A stretch of 64,000 bases of DNA from Emergomyces orientalis (lineage: Eukaryota; Ascomycota; Eurotiomycetes; Onygenales; Ajellomycetaceae), in NCBI GenBank assembly GCA_002110485.1, contig MOWL01000001.1, positions 1,798,001-1,862,000 on the forward strand. The letters run 5' to 3'. Positions 34,493 to 45,979 of the stretch are shown one piece after another. Position 1 is the first letter of the stretch; each line of letters starts with the position of its first letter. The translations under genes and the position numbers were made by a program. Under the pieces are notes generated by a model. It saw nothing but the letters and a program-made list of their open reading frames with translations. It made no database searches and had not been told where the DNA came from.

Positions 34493-37400
34493 ATCTTTCG
34501 CCTTCCTTTCTTAAAATATCTTTCCTTGGGTCCCTCCAGCTTCATCATAAAACCAACAGCGCTTTTCCCTTACAAGCCCACTTTTTTTTTCTTTTTTTTA
34601 TTGAAAAAAAACTAAAAATTTAAACGCTGAACGTTCCTTTCGACGGGCGGATTTCTTATTAATTATCAAAACGAACAAACCATCCAGCCCCTATAGTTCA
34701 CGTTCATACCTCAATTGTCTCAAGTGGTGGTTTCCCCTGCTCTACGTACGCTACACTGCAAGAAACGTTAATGGAGGAGAAATACTTTCAGTTTCCTTCA
34801 TCCGTGCCCGTTCCTTTTCTTTTACCTCTATATCAGTTTTCCCCTTTATATTTCACCTTCTTGCCTCTCATACTGTATATATATATCTCATTTTTCGGTG
34901 GCTGCTTTTTCCCTCTCTATCACTTAGAAGTAGAACGAGAGATGGCGCACAAGGCACGGTGCATGGTTGCATCGTCTCACATTCGGATCCTGTGGAACAT
35001 AACATAGGAATTTTCACAATTAGTACTGGAAAATATGGGAATAACGAACGAAGAGGTGAGTGGACGGGAATTGAGTTCCATCACGTAAAATAAATATAAA
35101 ATTTTTTTTTTAAAAAAAAAAGGCCATTTGAAAATGAGGATAGAGTGATTCCTGCTTCTTATCTTCTTCATCGCTGGTCTCACCGTTGCGTGGGATGCTC
35201 GAAAAATACTTCTGGATAGTACATATGATTGAGATATGTATGTCTGAAATCTATAACGCAAGAGGCTATCGAGTGGCATTCAAGGGGGCTGTATGGCGGG
35301 GGAGTTCTTCTATTAGTCTATAAGGGGGTGCCAGATATTCAGCCAGCAGAGGAGCCACGTGGACCCTGATCTCCTCTTGAGAACCCCAAATACCACAGAC
35401 CTAGGGTTATTTGTAAAAATAAAACAAAATAAAAAATCGCATCCATCTTTCTCCGCGGCAATATCGGAGTTCGGCAGGAGAAGAGTTCCAGAGAATGATA
35501 GATTCAGCCTTTTGTTCTCCTGCTGTGTAATAGTTTGCTTTGTACGGAGGTCTGGGTCTGTCTGCATCACAATTCTCTAGAGAACACTGGCCCCTTTGTC
35601 TTGGACCCCCTGTATTGCTCTTCCTTTCTTCTTCCTCATTTCCTCCCTTCTATCGCAGGGATGCGACCAGTTGCTTCATACCATTGTATGTACGCCCAAG
35701 GCGAGAATGTGATTTAGCTGTCTCTTTCAATGGGGGTTTCCGGTCGAGGGTTTCATCGCATGTAGGTGAGTGCGAGGTAAAAGCAAGCTGAAGTGATGGT
35801 AAGGGGAGAGCCGGTAGTACGTCCGTTCGTTTTGTCGAAGGAATAAGGAGGTAAATGGAACTTTCCTTCTTGAGGCATTTTAGTCTTGTATACAATGAAA
35901 ATAGGTGAGATAAAAAGCGAGGAGAAGGGCAAAAGGAACACAGGGGGCAGAGCAGGTTCTAAGATGATAGGTTTTGTTTTCCGGTGCCTGGGTCTGATGG
36001 GTGTGCCTAGATGGTCGTCCAAACGATCGATTTAGGCATTTATAGAAGAGTCATGGCATGATGGTTGGCCTGGTTTTCTTGAGGAATATCCGTAGGAAGG
36101 AAGAGGTATGACAAATGATGGAGAAGTGAGAGAGTCTATGGGGTGCGCGGCCCAATTGCTGAGATAAGTTCTGATGGGCTAAACTATATGGATTGGATTG
36201 TTTTTTTGTAGTTTATTATTCTATCGATGTTGATATTTGTCACACCGTGTTTTGTAGGTGGAAGATCGGTTTTGTTTTTCGTATCTATTTTAAAATGGAA
36301 CTGTTGCATTTCTCTCCTGATATTTTTATCTCTGAGCGATTGGGACTATTCGGGTGTATCAGGGGTATAGTATGATTCTCCGGACAACTTTGTTGGATGA
36401 CGTGATCCAATCCCACAGAAATGGCGGTAGCGCTAGCCTCTGAGTCTGGGGAGGACATCCTTTCTGACTGACGGTGAGTGGTCAGGGAAGGTAGTGGGAG
36501 GAGATAGGGGAGTGAGGATTCTCCCAGTCAGGACATATTTGGTTCCGTAGCTTTTCCCATCGAATCTCCAATTGTAGACTCCATGGAAACAGATGATGCT
36601 GCGACGGTCGTTCCGCGTTGCAGAGAATTGAGAAGCTCAGTTTCCATGATTCTGCGCGACGTAAATGCAGAGAGAGCACCTTGGAGCCAGGGTATACCAA
36701 GGTATGTCAGAGGTATATAACAGGAACATATTCCACGCCGCACGGGGTAGTCAGATGAAACGGGTACTTTGAAATCCGTACTCCCACTAGGTCATGTGCT
36801 CAAGATCAAATAGATCTCGACAAGACCCCTGAATTTTATGCTTGACAGCCAACCCGTTGGCAACCCCCACAAAGATATGTATGGCATGTCCGTAGCACGC
36901 AATTCCAGACCTCCATGAGATGATGGTTGATACACGAGAAAGGCATTTGCCATTTGCAAAAGGTAAGGGGAAAATCGGGAGAGAATAAGAAAAAGAAACA
37001 TAGCCCGGCGGCTATACCTGATACATCACAGATATATGGGGTGGGAGAAAATTTAGGGAGGCTTACAGCACCCCGATTGGCCATTGCTCGTCATAGTAGG
37101 TTCTGACAAAAGGAGGGAATACAGAACGAACAGAAATATCTGGCGCTGCTGGCAAAAGGTGGGGGTTGCTTCGGGCATCCAAGACTGCAATCAAAAAGTG
37201 TCATTCTGGCATCCTTTATTCTTCTATTTTCGTGATCATCAGAATAATGACATCTTCACCTGTCTATCATATCTATTCCCAGGGCAAGGGGTTGCCAAGG
37301 CGGGTGTATGCAAGAGGAGCCCGTCCCAGCACACTGTTCGAGCACGAAAACGGGCAAGGATTGGCAGCGGGAAAAGGGCCCAAACTTGGGAAAGGGTCTT

Positions 37401-38220
37401 GTGGAAGCCGTACGTTACTTTGCACGGCTGTTTCACAATTCGACGCCTTCTTTTTCTATCTTTCTGTTGGGCCCACCATTGGCTCTCCGATGAGGATGAC
37501 GACCTGGCGAGAAGACAAGACGATCATTTTGTATTGTTTGGGATTTCCCCTCACGCAGTAACTCCGCGGATGTCTGGGGTAGAACAACAATGCCATTCTG
37601 ATGGGTGAGAATGCGATAACCACGTGTAGATTGATATCATGACATGGTCGAGTCGGCCTGGTGATGTTGCTGTTGCAGGTATCTCATTCTCGCCAAGAGT
37701 AATCTGATATCTACTAGTTTCTTTCTCCCGGCTCGATGTCAGGATTCCCGTACGCAGTGGGTAGCCTTTAAAATAATTATTGATCATACATAACTTGTAA
37801 TCCACTTGCAGGGTCCTTGATTTCTGTGAGTCTGATAGTTCCTGTCTTCATCATCTGGGGTTGATATGGCGCCTTTCCGTGCAGCTGTGATTGGGCGCGG
37901 GGCTGCCTTCCGCTAGTCCCAGGGCGGAATGCTAAGCGACCGCCACCATGCGGCTGGTTTTAAGCTGTTTTTGGCGTTGATGGCTTTTTAGGGTGTGACG
38001 AGCCAGAGGCGCCAGCTTCCCGGCAGAGATATTAAAAATATCAGATACCGGTATTATTACTACTGCTACGACATGCTCAGCTGCAACACGACCCCTCCAA
38101 GAAAGGAACCCTCTTAAAACCCATAAAAGGGTGACTGGGTGTGAACTGTCGGCAGCCAGCCACGGTCGCATTGGCCCCAGCCCTGTCCCTCTCCACAACT
38201 CTGGATTTTTGAGAGCACAA

Positions 38221-38230
38221 ATGATATCAT
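38221..38230. promoter_or_regulatory. ATGATATCAT, matches the CYS3/Met4-type sulfur regulator consensus
   Basis: Exact fit to ATGRYRYCAT, the Neurospora CYS3 site consensus, 1.43 kb upstream of the sulfate permease start. One such match per about 65 kb is expected by chance, so this is only suggestive; a one-mismatch version (TTGATATCAT) is at 37631. Confidence 0.3.
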
Positions 38231-39662
38231 AATTCCAGCTCCGCCAGATCCAGCATGCAAACACTATTATCCCGGGTTTGTGCTTTGTTACGTTTGTTTG
38301 TAGGCTCTCGGGATTTGCCTCATAGTGCGAAATATGTATGAATGACGGGTATGACAGTGTTGGCGGCAGGTGAGGGTTATTACTGTTCTCCAGTAGCAGA
38401 TCTCTGCTGGGCGGCCTTCCATAGTTTTTTCACAATGGTTAGATTTCGCAACCATCCTGATGCTGGGGGTGCCGCCAGTGGCTTTTTACAAGCTGCGGAA
38501 ACCGCGACAAGATTAAATTGAGAAAACTTTAACCCGTGTCGGCGTGATATCGTGATACATCACACGGACCTGAGATTCCTCCAGCCACGCTTGCAGTCCT
38601 TCTTTTTGAGTAGGCCCAATTACTTCCCACGTGCAGGTTCCATATGTTCAACAGGCATCGTCATCGGTGGTTTCACCTAGCCAATGACAGTGTCTGAGGA
38701 GGCTGTCAAGGTCTGACATTGGCCGCGGGGCAACCCTCAAGACGAACAGAAAAGCCAGGGAGAAAGAAACAAGAAGGGGAAAAAAGAAAAGTAAGCAGCT
38801 GCACGATATCCATAATATATGGATGGGGTCCATTGCATTTCCACCCTTCGTGTCCCACCTGTTTTCTGCTTTGTAACAACTGTTCCCACTTATGATCGCT
38901 GGAGCCCAGAGCCTTTTCAGAGTTCGTCTCAAGGTTTGAACTTTATCTGTGTCTTGGGGGTAGCTTCTCAAAGTTCCCGGATCGATCCTGGTTCAAGGGA
39001 GCTTGGAATTGCAGCCACTCCACTTGCTGACGATTGCGTGATGCTAGTCCAGCCTGACGAGTCTGCCTGCTTTGTCAACACCTCCCATCTCAACCATATA
39101 CAGCAAAAAAAAATAAAAAAATAAAAATACTAAATAAAAGCGTAAACCCTGAGGCTTTCTTCATATTTGACGCACTCTTTCTTGCCCCTTCCCCTTTCAC
39201 TTTCTCTTCCTTATCCTACTGTTGTCTTTCAGAGGATCCTTTTGGCATCAATTCCGATACTCTGGGTATTATTATTTGGCTCGCATTTCAAGCTACCTCT
39301 TGCTTCGCGAAGCTTAAACCTTTTGACGAAAATGGACTCCTGATTTTCTGATATCGTGGGATTGTGAGCTGTTGCTCCTCCAAGAAATCGCTTTTCCCGT
39401 TTGATATCGGCGATACGCCATTCATATACACACCCGCTCATCTATAAAAAACAACTCTCTCGTTCCGGCTTTCTTCAATTGCTGCCCTGTGACCACCGTT
39501 CCCTAAACTACAAACCTATACACATATATATACCTAGGTGTCTTCCGATTCTACACTTAATTCGAGCCTGCTGTTTTCAAACGATTCGCTCATCCGTCAA
39601 CCAAACCCTAGGAATCCCTTTCGTTTGCTCTTTCCACATCATATTACCCTCAAACCGGCGGT

Positions 39663-42441
39663 ATGGCTAATTCAGAGGATAAAACGTTGACTAAAATCGG
39701 GAACACCCTTGCTAAAGGGATGGGCATCAAACCGAACTATCGGGACCCTATCGGGGCGGATCCCGTTACCCGCGGGGAATCAACTTTTTCTGTTGGGACT
39801 TCAGATACCTCTGCCTATGTCGAAGAAGAGCCATCCTCGGCAGATTGGCTGCGTGAATTGGTCCCTAGCAGTCAGCAAGTAGTACAATACTTTATCAATC
39901 TCTTCCCCTTCTTGCGCTGGATTACTCGATATAACCTTCAATGGTTAATTGGGGACCTTGTGGCTGGTTAGTTCTGTTCAAATATTATATTGCAATTGCG
40001 AGGTCGAATGTAATTAACCCTTCTCATAGGTATCACCGTGGGCGCAGTTGTCGTGCCACAGAGCATGGCATACGCAAAGCTGGCTGAACTAGAACCTCAG
40101 TTTGGGTTATATTCCTCATTTATGGGCGTATTGATATATTGGTTTTTCGCGACTTCGAAGGATATTACCATCGGAGTGAGTGTTTAGTAAAATTCCTTTT
40201 TCTTGATTGCTAGGAAGCTTACTTTTGTTTCCTAATTTCATTTAAGCCTGTCGCGGTAATGTCGACATTGGTTGGCCATGTCGTCATCAAGGTTAAGGCA
40301 ACTCATCCCGAAATCCCAGAGCATTATATTGCCAGCGCCCTTGCAATCATCTGCGGCGGGATCATCACTTTTATCGGCCTCATCCGGTGTGGTTGGATCG
40401 TGGATTTCATCCCCCTAACCGCAATCACTGCTTTCATGACAGGTTCTGCTATTAGCATTGCTGCCGGCCAAGTTCCTTCCATGATGGGTATTCGGGGCTT
40501 CGACACTCGTGATGCCACTTTCAGGGTTATCATCAACACCTTCAAACATCTACCTGACACAAAAATCGATGCCGCGATGGGCCTGACTGCCCTGTTCCTC
40601 CTCTACCTCATCCGCTGGGCTTGTAATTTCAGCGCAAAGAAAAACCCGAACAAGCAAAAGCTCTTTTTCTTCCTGGCCACGTTGCGGACCGCTTTTGTTA
40701 TTCTTCTATACGTCATGATCAGCTGGCTCGTAAATAGAAACAATCGCGAGAAACCAATTTTCAGGATATTAGGCACCGTTCCTAGAGGTATGTTTTGCCC
40801 GTGATCCGTTAACCATAGAAATCATTTTGTTTTCTTTCTGTTTATCCATAAATATGGCAAAGGGCACAGGCTTACGAAGGAACAGGGTTCCAAAACGCGG
40901 CTGTTCCGAAACTTAATACTAAGATTGTAAAAAGTTTTGCTGGTGACATCCCTGCAGCGGTCATAGTTCTTTTGATTGAGCATATTGCCATTTCAAAGTC
41001 CTTCGGGCGTATCAATAATTACACCATCGACCCGTCTCAAGAATTGGTTGCCATTGGCGTGACAAATCTTCTTGGGCCTTTCCTTGGGGGATATCCTGCT
41101 ACAGGTTCCTTCTCAAGAACCGCCATTAAATCCAAAGCTGGCGTGCGCACGCCATTTGCTGGCGTTATCACTGCTGTGGTTGTTTTACTAGCAATTTACG
41201 CCCTTCCTGCAGTTTTCTTCTACATTCCCAATTCGTCCCTGTCTGCGGTCATTATCCACGCGGTGGGAGATTTGATTACTCCACCGAACACCATCTATCA
41301 GTTTTGGAGAGTCTCGCCTCTCGAAGTCGTGATTTTCTTCGCTGGAGTCTTCGTCACCATTTTTTCCTCAATTGAAAACGGCATCTACTGTACCGTCTGC
41401 GTATCCCTCGCTATTCTTCTTTTCCGTGTTGTTAAAGCCCAGGGGCAGTTCCTCGGAAGGGTCAAAATCCATTCTGTAATTGGAGACCATGTTCAGGCCA
41501 ACGATAGGAAACATGGCGGCGCGTTCGAAGCAAATGAGTTTGCCCCGTCAAGAACCAACAACCCATCTTCGGCCCGAAACATTTTCCTTCCGCTTAACCA
41601 TAACGATGGCTCAAACCCTGAGATCGAAGTTGAACAACCTTCGCCGGGAATTTTCATCTATCAATTCTCTGAAGGATTTAATTATCCCAATGCAAATAAC
41701 TACCTTGACCACCTCGTCTCTACAATCTACAAGCAGACGCGACGAACAAACCTCGACAACTACCCTCGTTTGGGTGATCGGCCTTGGTGTGACCCCGGTC
41801 CCCGCAAGGGTCAGGTCGAAGCAGATCGTTCGCATCTTCCCACGCTCAAAGCTATCATTCTTGACTTCTCTTCCGTTAACAACGTCGACGTAACTTCTAT
41901 CCAAAACCTAATCGATGTTCGCAACCAGCTCGATAGGTATGCTGCTCCACAAGCCGTTCACTGGCACTTCGCTCATATCAACAACCGGTGGGCCAAACGT
42001 GCTCTTGTTTCTGCTGGCTTCGGCTATCCAACACCCAGCCCTGGGGGAAATACACGATGGAAAGCGATCTTCAGCGTCGCTGAGTTGGGTGGTAGTCACT
42101 CCGCTGCTGCACACGAAGCTCTTGAGAGACGACGTGGTTCGGCACCGTCCAGTTCGAGAATGGAACAGGATGTCGAGGCGACAGCTCAAGCGACGATTGA
42201 GCAATTCTCCCATAAAACCGGCGCAGAAGATGGGGTCGAAGAGACTTCCAGCACTGAATCTGGACATGAACTTGGAAAGGAATTGGATTCCAGCAATGTG
42301 TATAACGTTGCCAGCCGCAGAATTGTTGCGGTCCATGGCCTCAACAGGCCTCTTTTCCACATGGATATTACCAGTGCACTGCAGAGTGCTCTTGCAAATT
42401 CTGAAGCCACTGCTACTGGAACCAAGTATACAGGGGATTAG
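39663..42441 (+). CDS. Sulfate permease, SLC26/SulP family with STAS domain
   Basis: Exons 39663-39966, 40030-40175, 40247-40787 and 40886-42441 give 848 residues. A hydrophilic N-terminus of about 80 residues precedes the SulP core, which starts at LRWITRYNLQWLIGDLVAG. Family motifs: GITVGAVVVPQSMAYAKLA (helix 1), GLYSSFMGVLIYWFFATSKD, and NLLGPFLGGYPATGSFSRTA. About ten to twelve hydrophobic helices run to about residue 545. The cytosolic C-terminus carries a STAS domain (about 580-735, with LDFSSVNNVDVTSIQNLIDV), then an acidic Ser-rich tail. It should import sulfate at the plasma membrane for cysteine and methionine synthesis. Related to yeast Sul1/Sul2, Aspergillus SB and Neurospora CYS-14; the exact paralogue is not decidable here. 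Such genes are usually under sulfur-metabolite repression, and a CYS3-like site lies upstream. Confidence 0.92.
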
Positions 42442-44281
42442 GTGTGGGCGCATTACACTTGAATAAATATTTATCGGGAAGGTGGCTGGCGTTGGAAGGA
42501 GTGGAATACTATACTCATGGAGTCGAAGCTGGGGATTCATTTTTTTTATACCCATCATGGCCCGCTTATATATTTCGTTATTTGGATTTGTTTGAAGCCA
42601 CTGCCTATATATATATATACTGGATCCGCTTGTCTTTTGATTTTTGATTGTTCGAAACTTTCTCGGGGTCACATTAGCATTTTGATTGACTTGGGGCTGC
42701 TGCCACCATTTATACCTACCTCGTTCTCAAATTTTCCTCGACAAGTCACTTCCTTGAAAAGAGCCCTCTTTACTGGCTGATACCCATTTTTTATTTATTT
42801 TTAGGAGATGAGTTGATTTTCGGGCTATATATTTCTTTCTTTTTTACCTTTTACCATTTTCAAGACATACCCCCAACCTTCTCTTCCTATTTTTCAACCC
42901 CAACCTCTCAAAGCCCCAAACCAGATTTTCACTGATTATTTCTTCCTCTTACTTTTCTCCAGTTTTTCCATTCTTCTCTTTCTAGAAATCAGGGCGTCTA
43001 TATGTCTGTCCCTATAGATAGAAACAATAACGATAAATTTTGTGTTTATAGAATATTTTGGCTTGCGTTTCGTTTTGTTAACACCGTTGAACATCTTTTG
43101 GGGTCCATAACAACAAGCCGATGCTTGGGAGAACCATTCAAGCGGCTACAGAGACCCATGGGGAAAAAGGCTTCCACCCAGCTTCCCATCAAGCCATTCA
43201 ATCCATCTTGCCCTACAATGATAGAGAAATGTCAAGGACAAACATTTAGTTTGGTCAAACATTCACATTTACCTGGAGATGAATATTCCGAGCGAGTGAC
43301 AGCATAGTAATCGGGGTCATTGCGCATTCAAAAACATGAGAAATTGGAACGGGCTGTCCCCGGTATAAATTACACACCTGTTTAAATGCTTAGGTTTGCA
43401 TTTAATGGGACTATTCTCAGCGGCCTCTCAGGCAGCTTGATGATTTAAAAGGTGTACTGGCTCCTCTAAGGATGTTATTTTAATGAAGACACCGTTGGAG
43501 GCCAGCTGCCACGAATTTGTCGCCTGGGAATTTCGAAATCGGAGAAAGGCAGAGCGGCTAAATGGCACTGCTAGCAACTATCCCAGGCAGAAATGAGCAC
43601 ATACATACTCAGCGTATCCGCGAGATTCTGGCCGTTATCGTTCGATGTCAATACCGACTGTTGGGGTCGTAATACTGCAAAAGCCGAGAGCGTGGTTCAA
43701 ACCGTACACCTGATGTTGTGTCTCGGAAAATTATCATAATCCCTACAAGAACTGGTTGATTAATAAATTGTCAACGTTTTTCATCAGACTACTGAAATGG
43801 GCAGGGTGCGTTGCAGGGTTAGAAATAAATGCACGTTTATCACAACCAAAGGTAGACATCTTGACATGGGCTGGTGTGCACCCACACCTGTCTCCCCTGC
43901 ATTACTACCTGCGGGTGAGCCATTTTGGTTGCTTTTCCTTATTTCTTCTTGTGGTTATTCACCTAAATTTTCCTTGTTTGATAAGGATTATGGAAATCGT
44001 CTCGGGCCTACGCCGGAACTGTTCCCGCTTCCGCACCCTGACTGGGTTAAATCGAGCTAGGGGCGTCGACGATGCATTGTACGCTGAGGTATAGACGGGA
44101 TAGAGGCACTTATTAATTTACCATCTGGATAATCTATAAACTACTCAATTACCGCATTTGCCTTCAGGGATAGTGTAAAATCAGGGCTACCACCCTAAAG
44201 CTCAAATTCCTGTCCTACTCCCCTATCTCCATGAGGATTGACCACTATTCCAAACAGAAAGAGGCCCGTCCACTTCACATC
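42442..44281. other. Intergenic region between sulfate permease and methyltransferase
   Basis: 1.84 kb. A TA repeat is at 42606-42618 and T-rich sequence follows to 43000. The rest is mixed, without a supported frame. Confidence 0.5.
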
Positions 44282-45979
44282 ATGGCCGAATCTACCACTC
44301 AACGCACCCGTTCGCAGAGCCGTGAGCCATTTATCATCCCTGATCCAGTAGACAATATCGAACCAGAGGTACGCTACCCTCCCTACCGTCAGCAAATAAT
44401 CAAATAGCTTCGGAAAGTGTCTAACATTCAAACTCTAGACTGACCCATCCAGTTATGAGGATTCAACATTTGGAGGATTGTAAGTTGCCTCATACCAATT
44501 CATCCTGTGGACTTTTCCATTTGGTCAGCCAGCTAGACGCCCAGTACACTAACTTCCATCATTTTATTCTGAAGTGATCCCGAATCCACATCCTCTATTA
44601 CGTCGTCCGTTCTGAACTTCAAGTATGAGAATGGAAGAAGATATAGTGGAGATCGGGCCTCAGAATATGTCCTGGTACAGGACGATCCACCCACCCATAT
44701 GACTCTCAGACACTTATAGTTAGCTAAGACCATGATCTAGCCAAATGATGAAAAAGAGCAGGATCGCCTAGATCTGGTATGGACACCCTATCTCAGCGGT
44801 CCATATTGAATCATTGCTAACGAGATTGTTAGTCGCATCACGTCTTCAAAATGGTCCTTGGTGGCGCCCTCTTTCGTTGTCCTCTGGCTCCAAACCCGGC
44901 AAATATATTGGATATCGGAACGGGGACTGGTATGAATATAAACTCAGGATGGAATTTCTTTAGTGGCACCATGATGCTGATCATAGGCGGAGCATAGGGA
45001 TTTGGGCAATTGATGTTGCAGAGTGAGCATGAACAGCCAGCAAAAGACTGAAGCCTTATTGATGTACTGACTCGGGAAACAGTGAATTCCCGACAGCTAC
45101 AGTAATTGGTCGGTGAGGTCTCTCTTTGGTTGAGACAAAAAATTTTGACAGTCAATAGGATCTGATCTGAGTCCGATCCAGCCCACCTGGTAAATACAAT
45201 TGCCGGTCACTCTTTTCCAGATCCAGACTCAAATATGATATAATAGGGTTCCACCAAACTGCCAATTCGAAGTTGATGACATTGAGAAACCCTGGTCCTA
45301 TTCGAAGCGTTTCGATTTCATTCATGGGCGCGCCTTGGCTGGATCAATTGGGGATTGGCAGAGCCTATTCGCCCGGACGTTTGAAAACCTTGAGCCTGGT
45401 GGGTGGCTTGAGCTCCAGGACTTTGAAGTCTGGGAATATTCTGATGACGGAACTCTTGATAAGGCTACCAATAGCCTTTTGTGGAGAGATAAAGTGTTGG
45501 AAGCAAGCCAAAAGTTCGGGAAGGATATGAAGGTCGTGCATAAATATGGTGACATGATGAAGGAAGCAGGGTTCGTCGACATCGTCGACGATGTTTATAA
45601 GGTTCGTATTTCAATATCTGCCCTTGCCATCTGACGCTTAGTTGTCTTGGGTATGTAAACGCAGTGTACATGTAGTCGAATGGACCAGATGTCGGGCATA
45701 TGTGATCCTTCCCGATACCAGCGCTAATTTTTGATTCCGCAGGTGCCTCTTTCTCCTTGGCCAAAGGACAAGAGATTGAAGGAAATCGCACGATATGAGC
45801 AACTGGTCATGCTTGAATCCGTGGAAGCATACACACTCGCGCTCCTCACGCGGGTGCTAGGCTGGAGCAATGAAGAAGTCCAGATCTTGATTGGGTTGGT
45901 GAAAAATGAGATTAAGGATCTTTCTATCCACGCGTATGGCAAGATGCATTTCGTTTATGGTCGAAAGCCAGTTCAATAG
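44282..45979 (+). CDS. LaeA-like SAM-dependent methyltransferase (TAM domain), ten exons
   Basis: Exons 44282-44368, 44439-44479, 44575-44674, 44741-44776, 44833-44929, 44999-45023, 45083-45108, 45159-45189, 45247-45601 and 45743-45979 give 344 residues with every junction in frame. The order of motifs is that of the fungal LaeA/TAM methyltransferases: SITSSVLNFKYENGRRY, LPNDEKEQDRLDL, HHVFKMVLGGALF, then the SAM-binding loop NILDIGTGTGIWAIDVAD (motif I). EFPTATVIGSDLSPIQPTWVPPN, FIHGRALAGSIGDW and ENLEPGGWLELQDFE follow, and the protein ends HAYGKMHFVYGRKP. LaeA-type proteins act in the nucleus in control of secondary metabolism, but most family members have unknown substrates. No biosynthetic backbone gene (PKS, NRPS, terpene synthase) is visible in the window. 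The fourth to eighth exons include pieces of 25-36 nt. Confidence 0.85.

Larger units (their letters stand above)
33930..39662. other. 5.7 kb region with no recognisable gene
   Basis: Follows the YDJ1 3' end with T-rich sequence (34000-34350), a CT repeat (34474-34492), then mixed-composition DNA to 39100 and a pyrimidine-rich leader of the sulfate permease. Several reading frames of 60-175 codons exist on both strands but none has family motifs or splice partners I trust. A long upstream region, a noncoding transcript or an unrecognised multi-exon gene are all possible. A palindromic ATGATATCAT is at 38221. Confidence 0.5.

Noticed and set aside
37084..37608. 174-codon plus-strand frame in the gap before the sulfate permease
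   Set aside because: No family motifs, poor codon-like texture and overlapping frames of similar length on both strands.
43640..43715. GGTTCAAACC resembling a tRNA B box
   Set aside because: No A box or cloverleaf stems upstream at the expected spacing.
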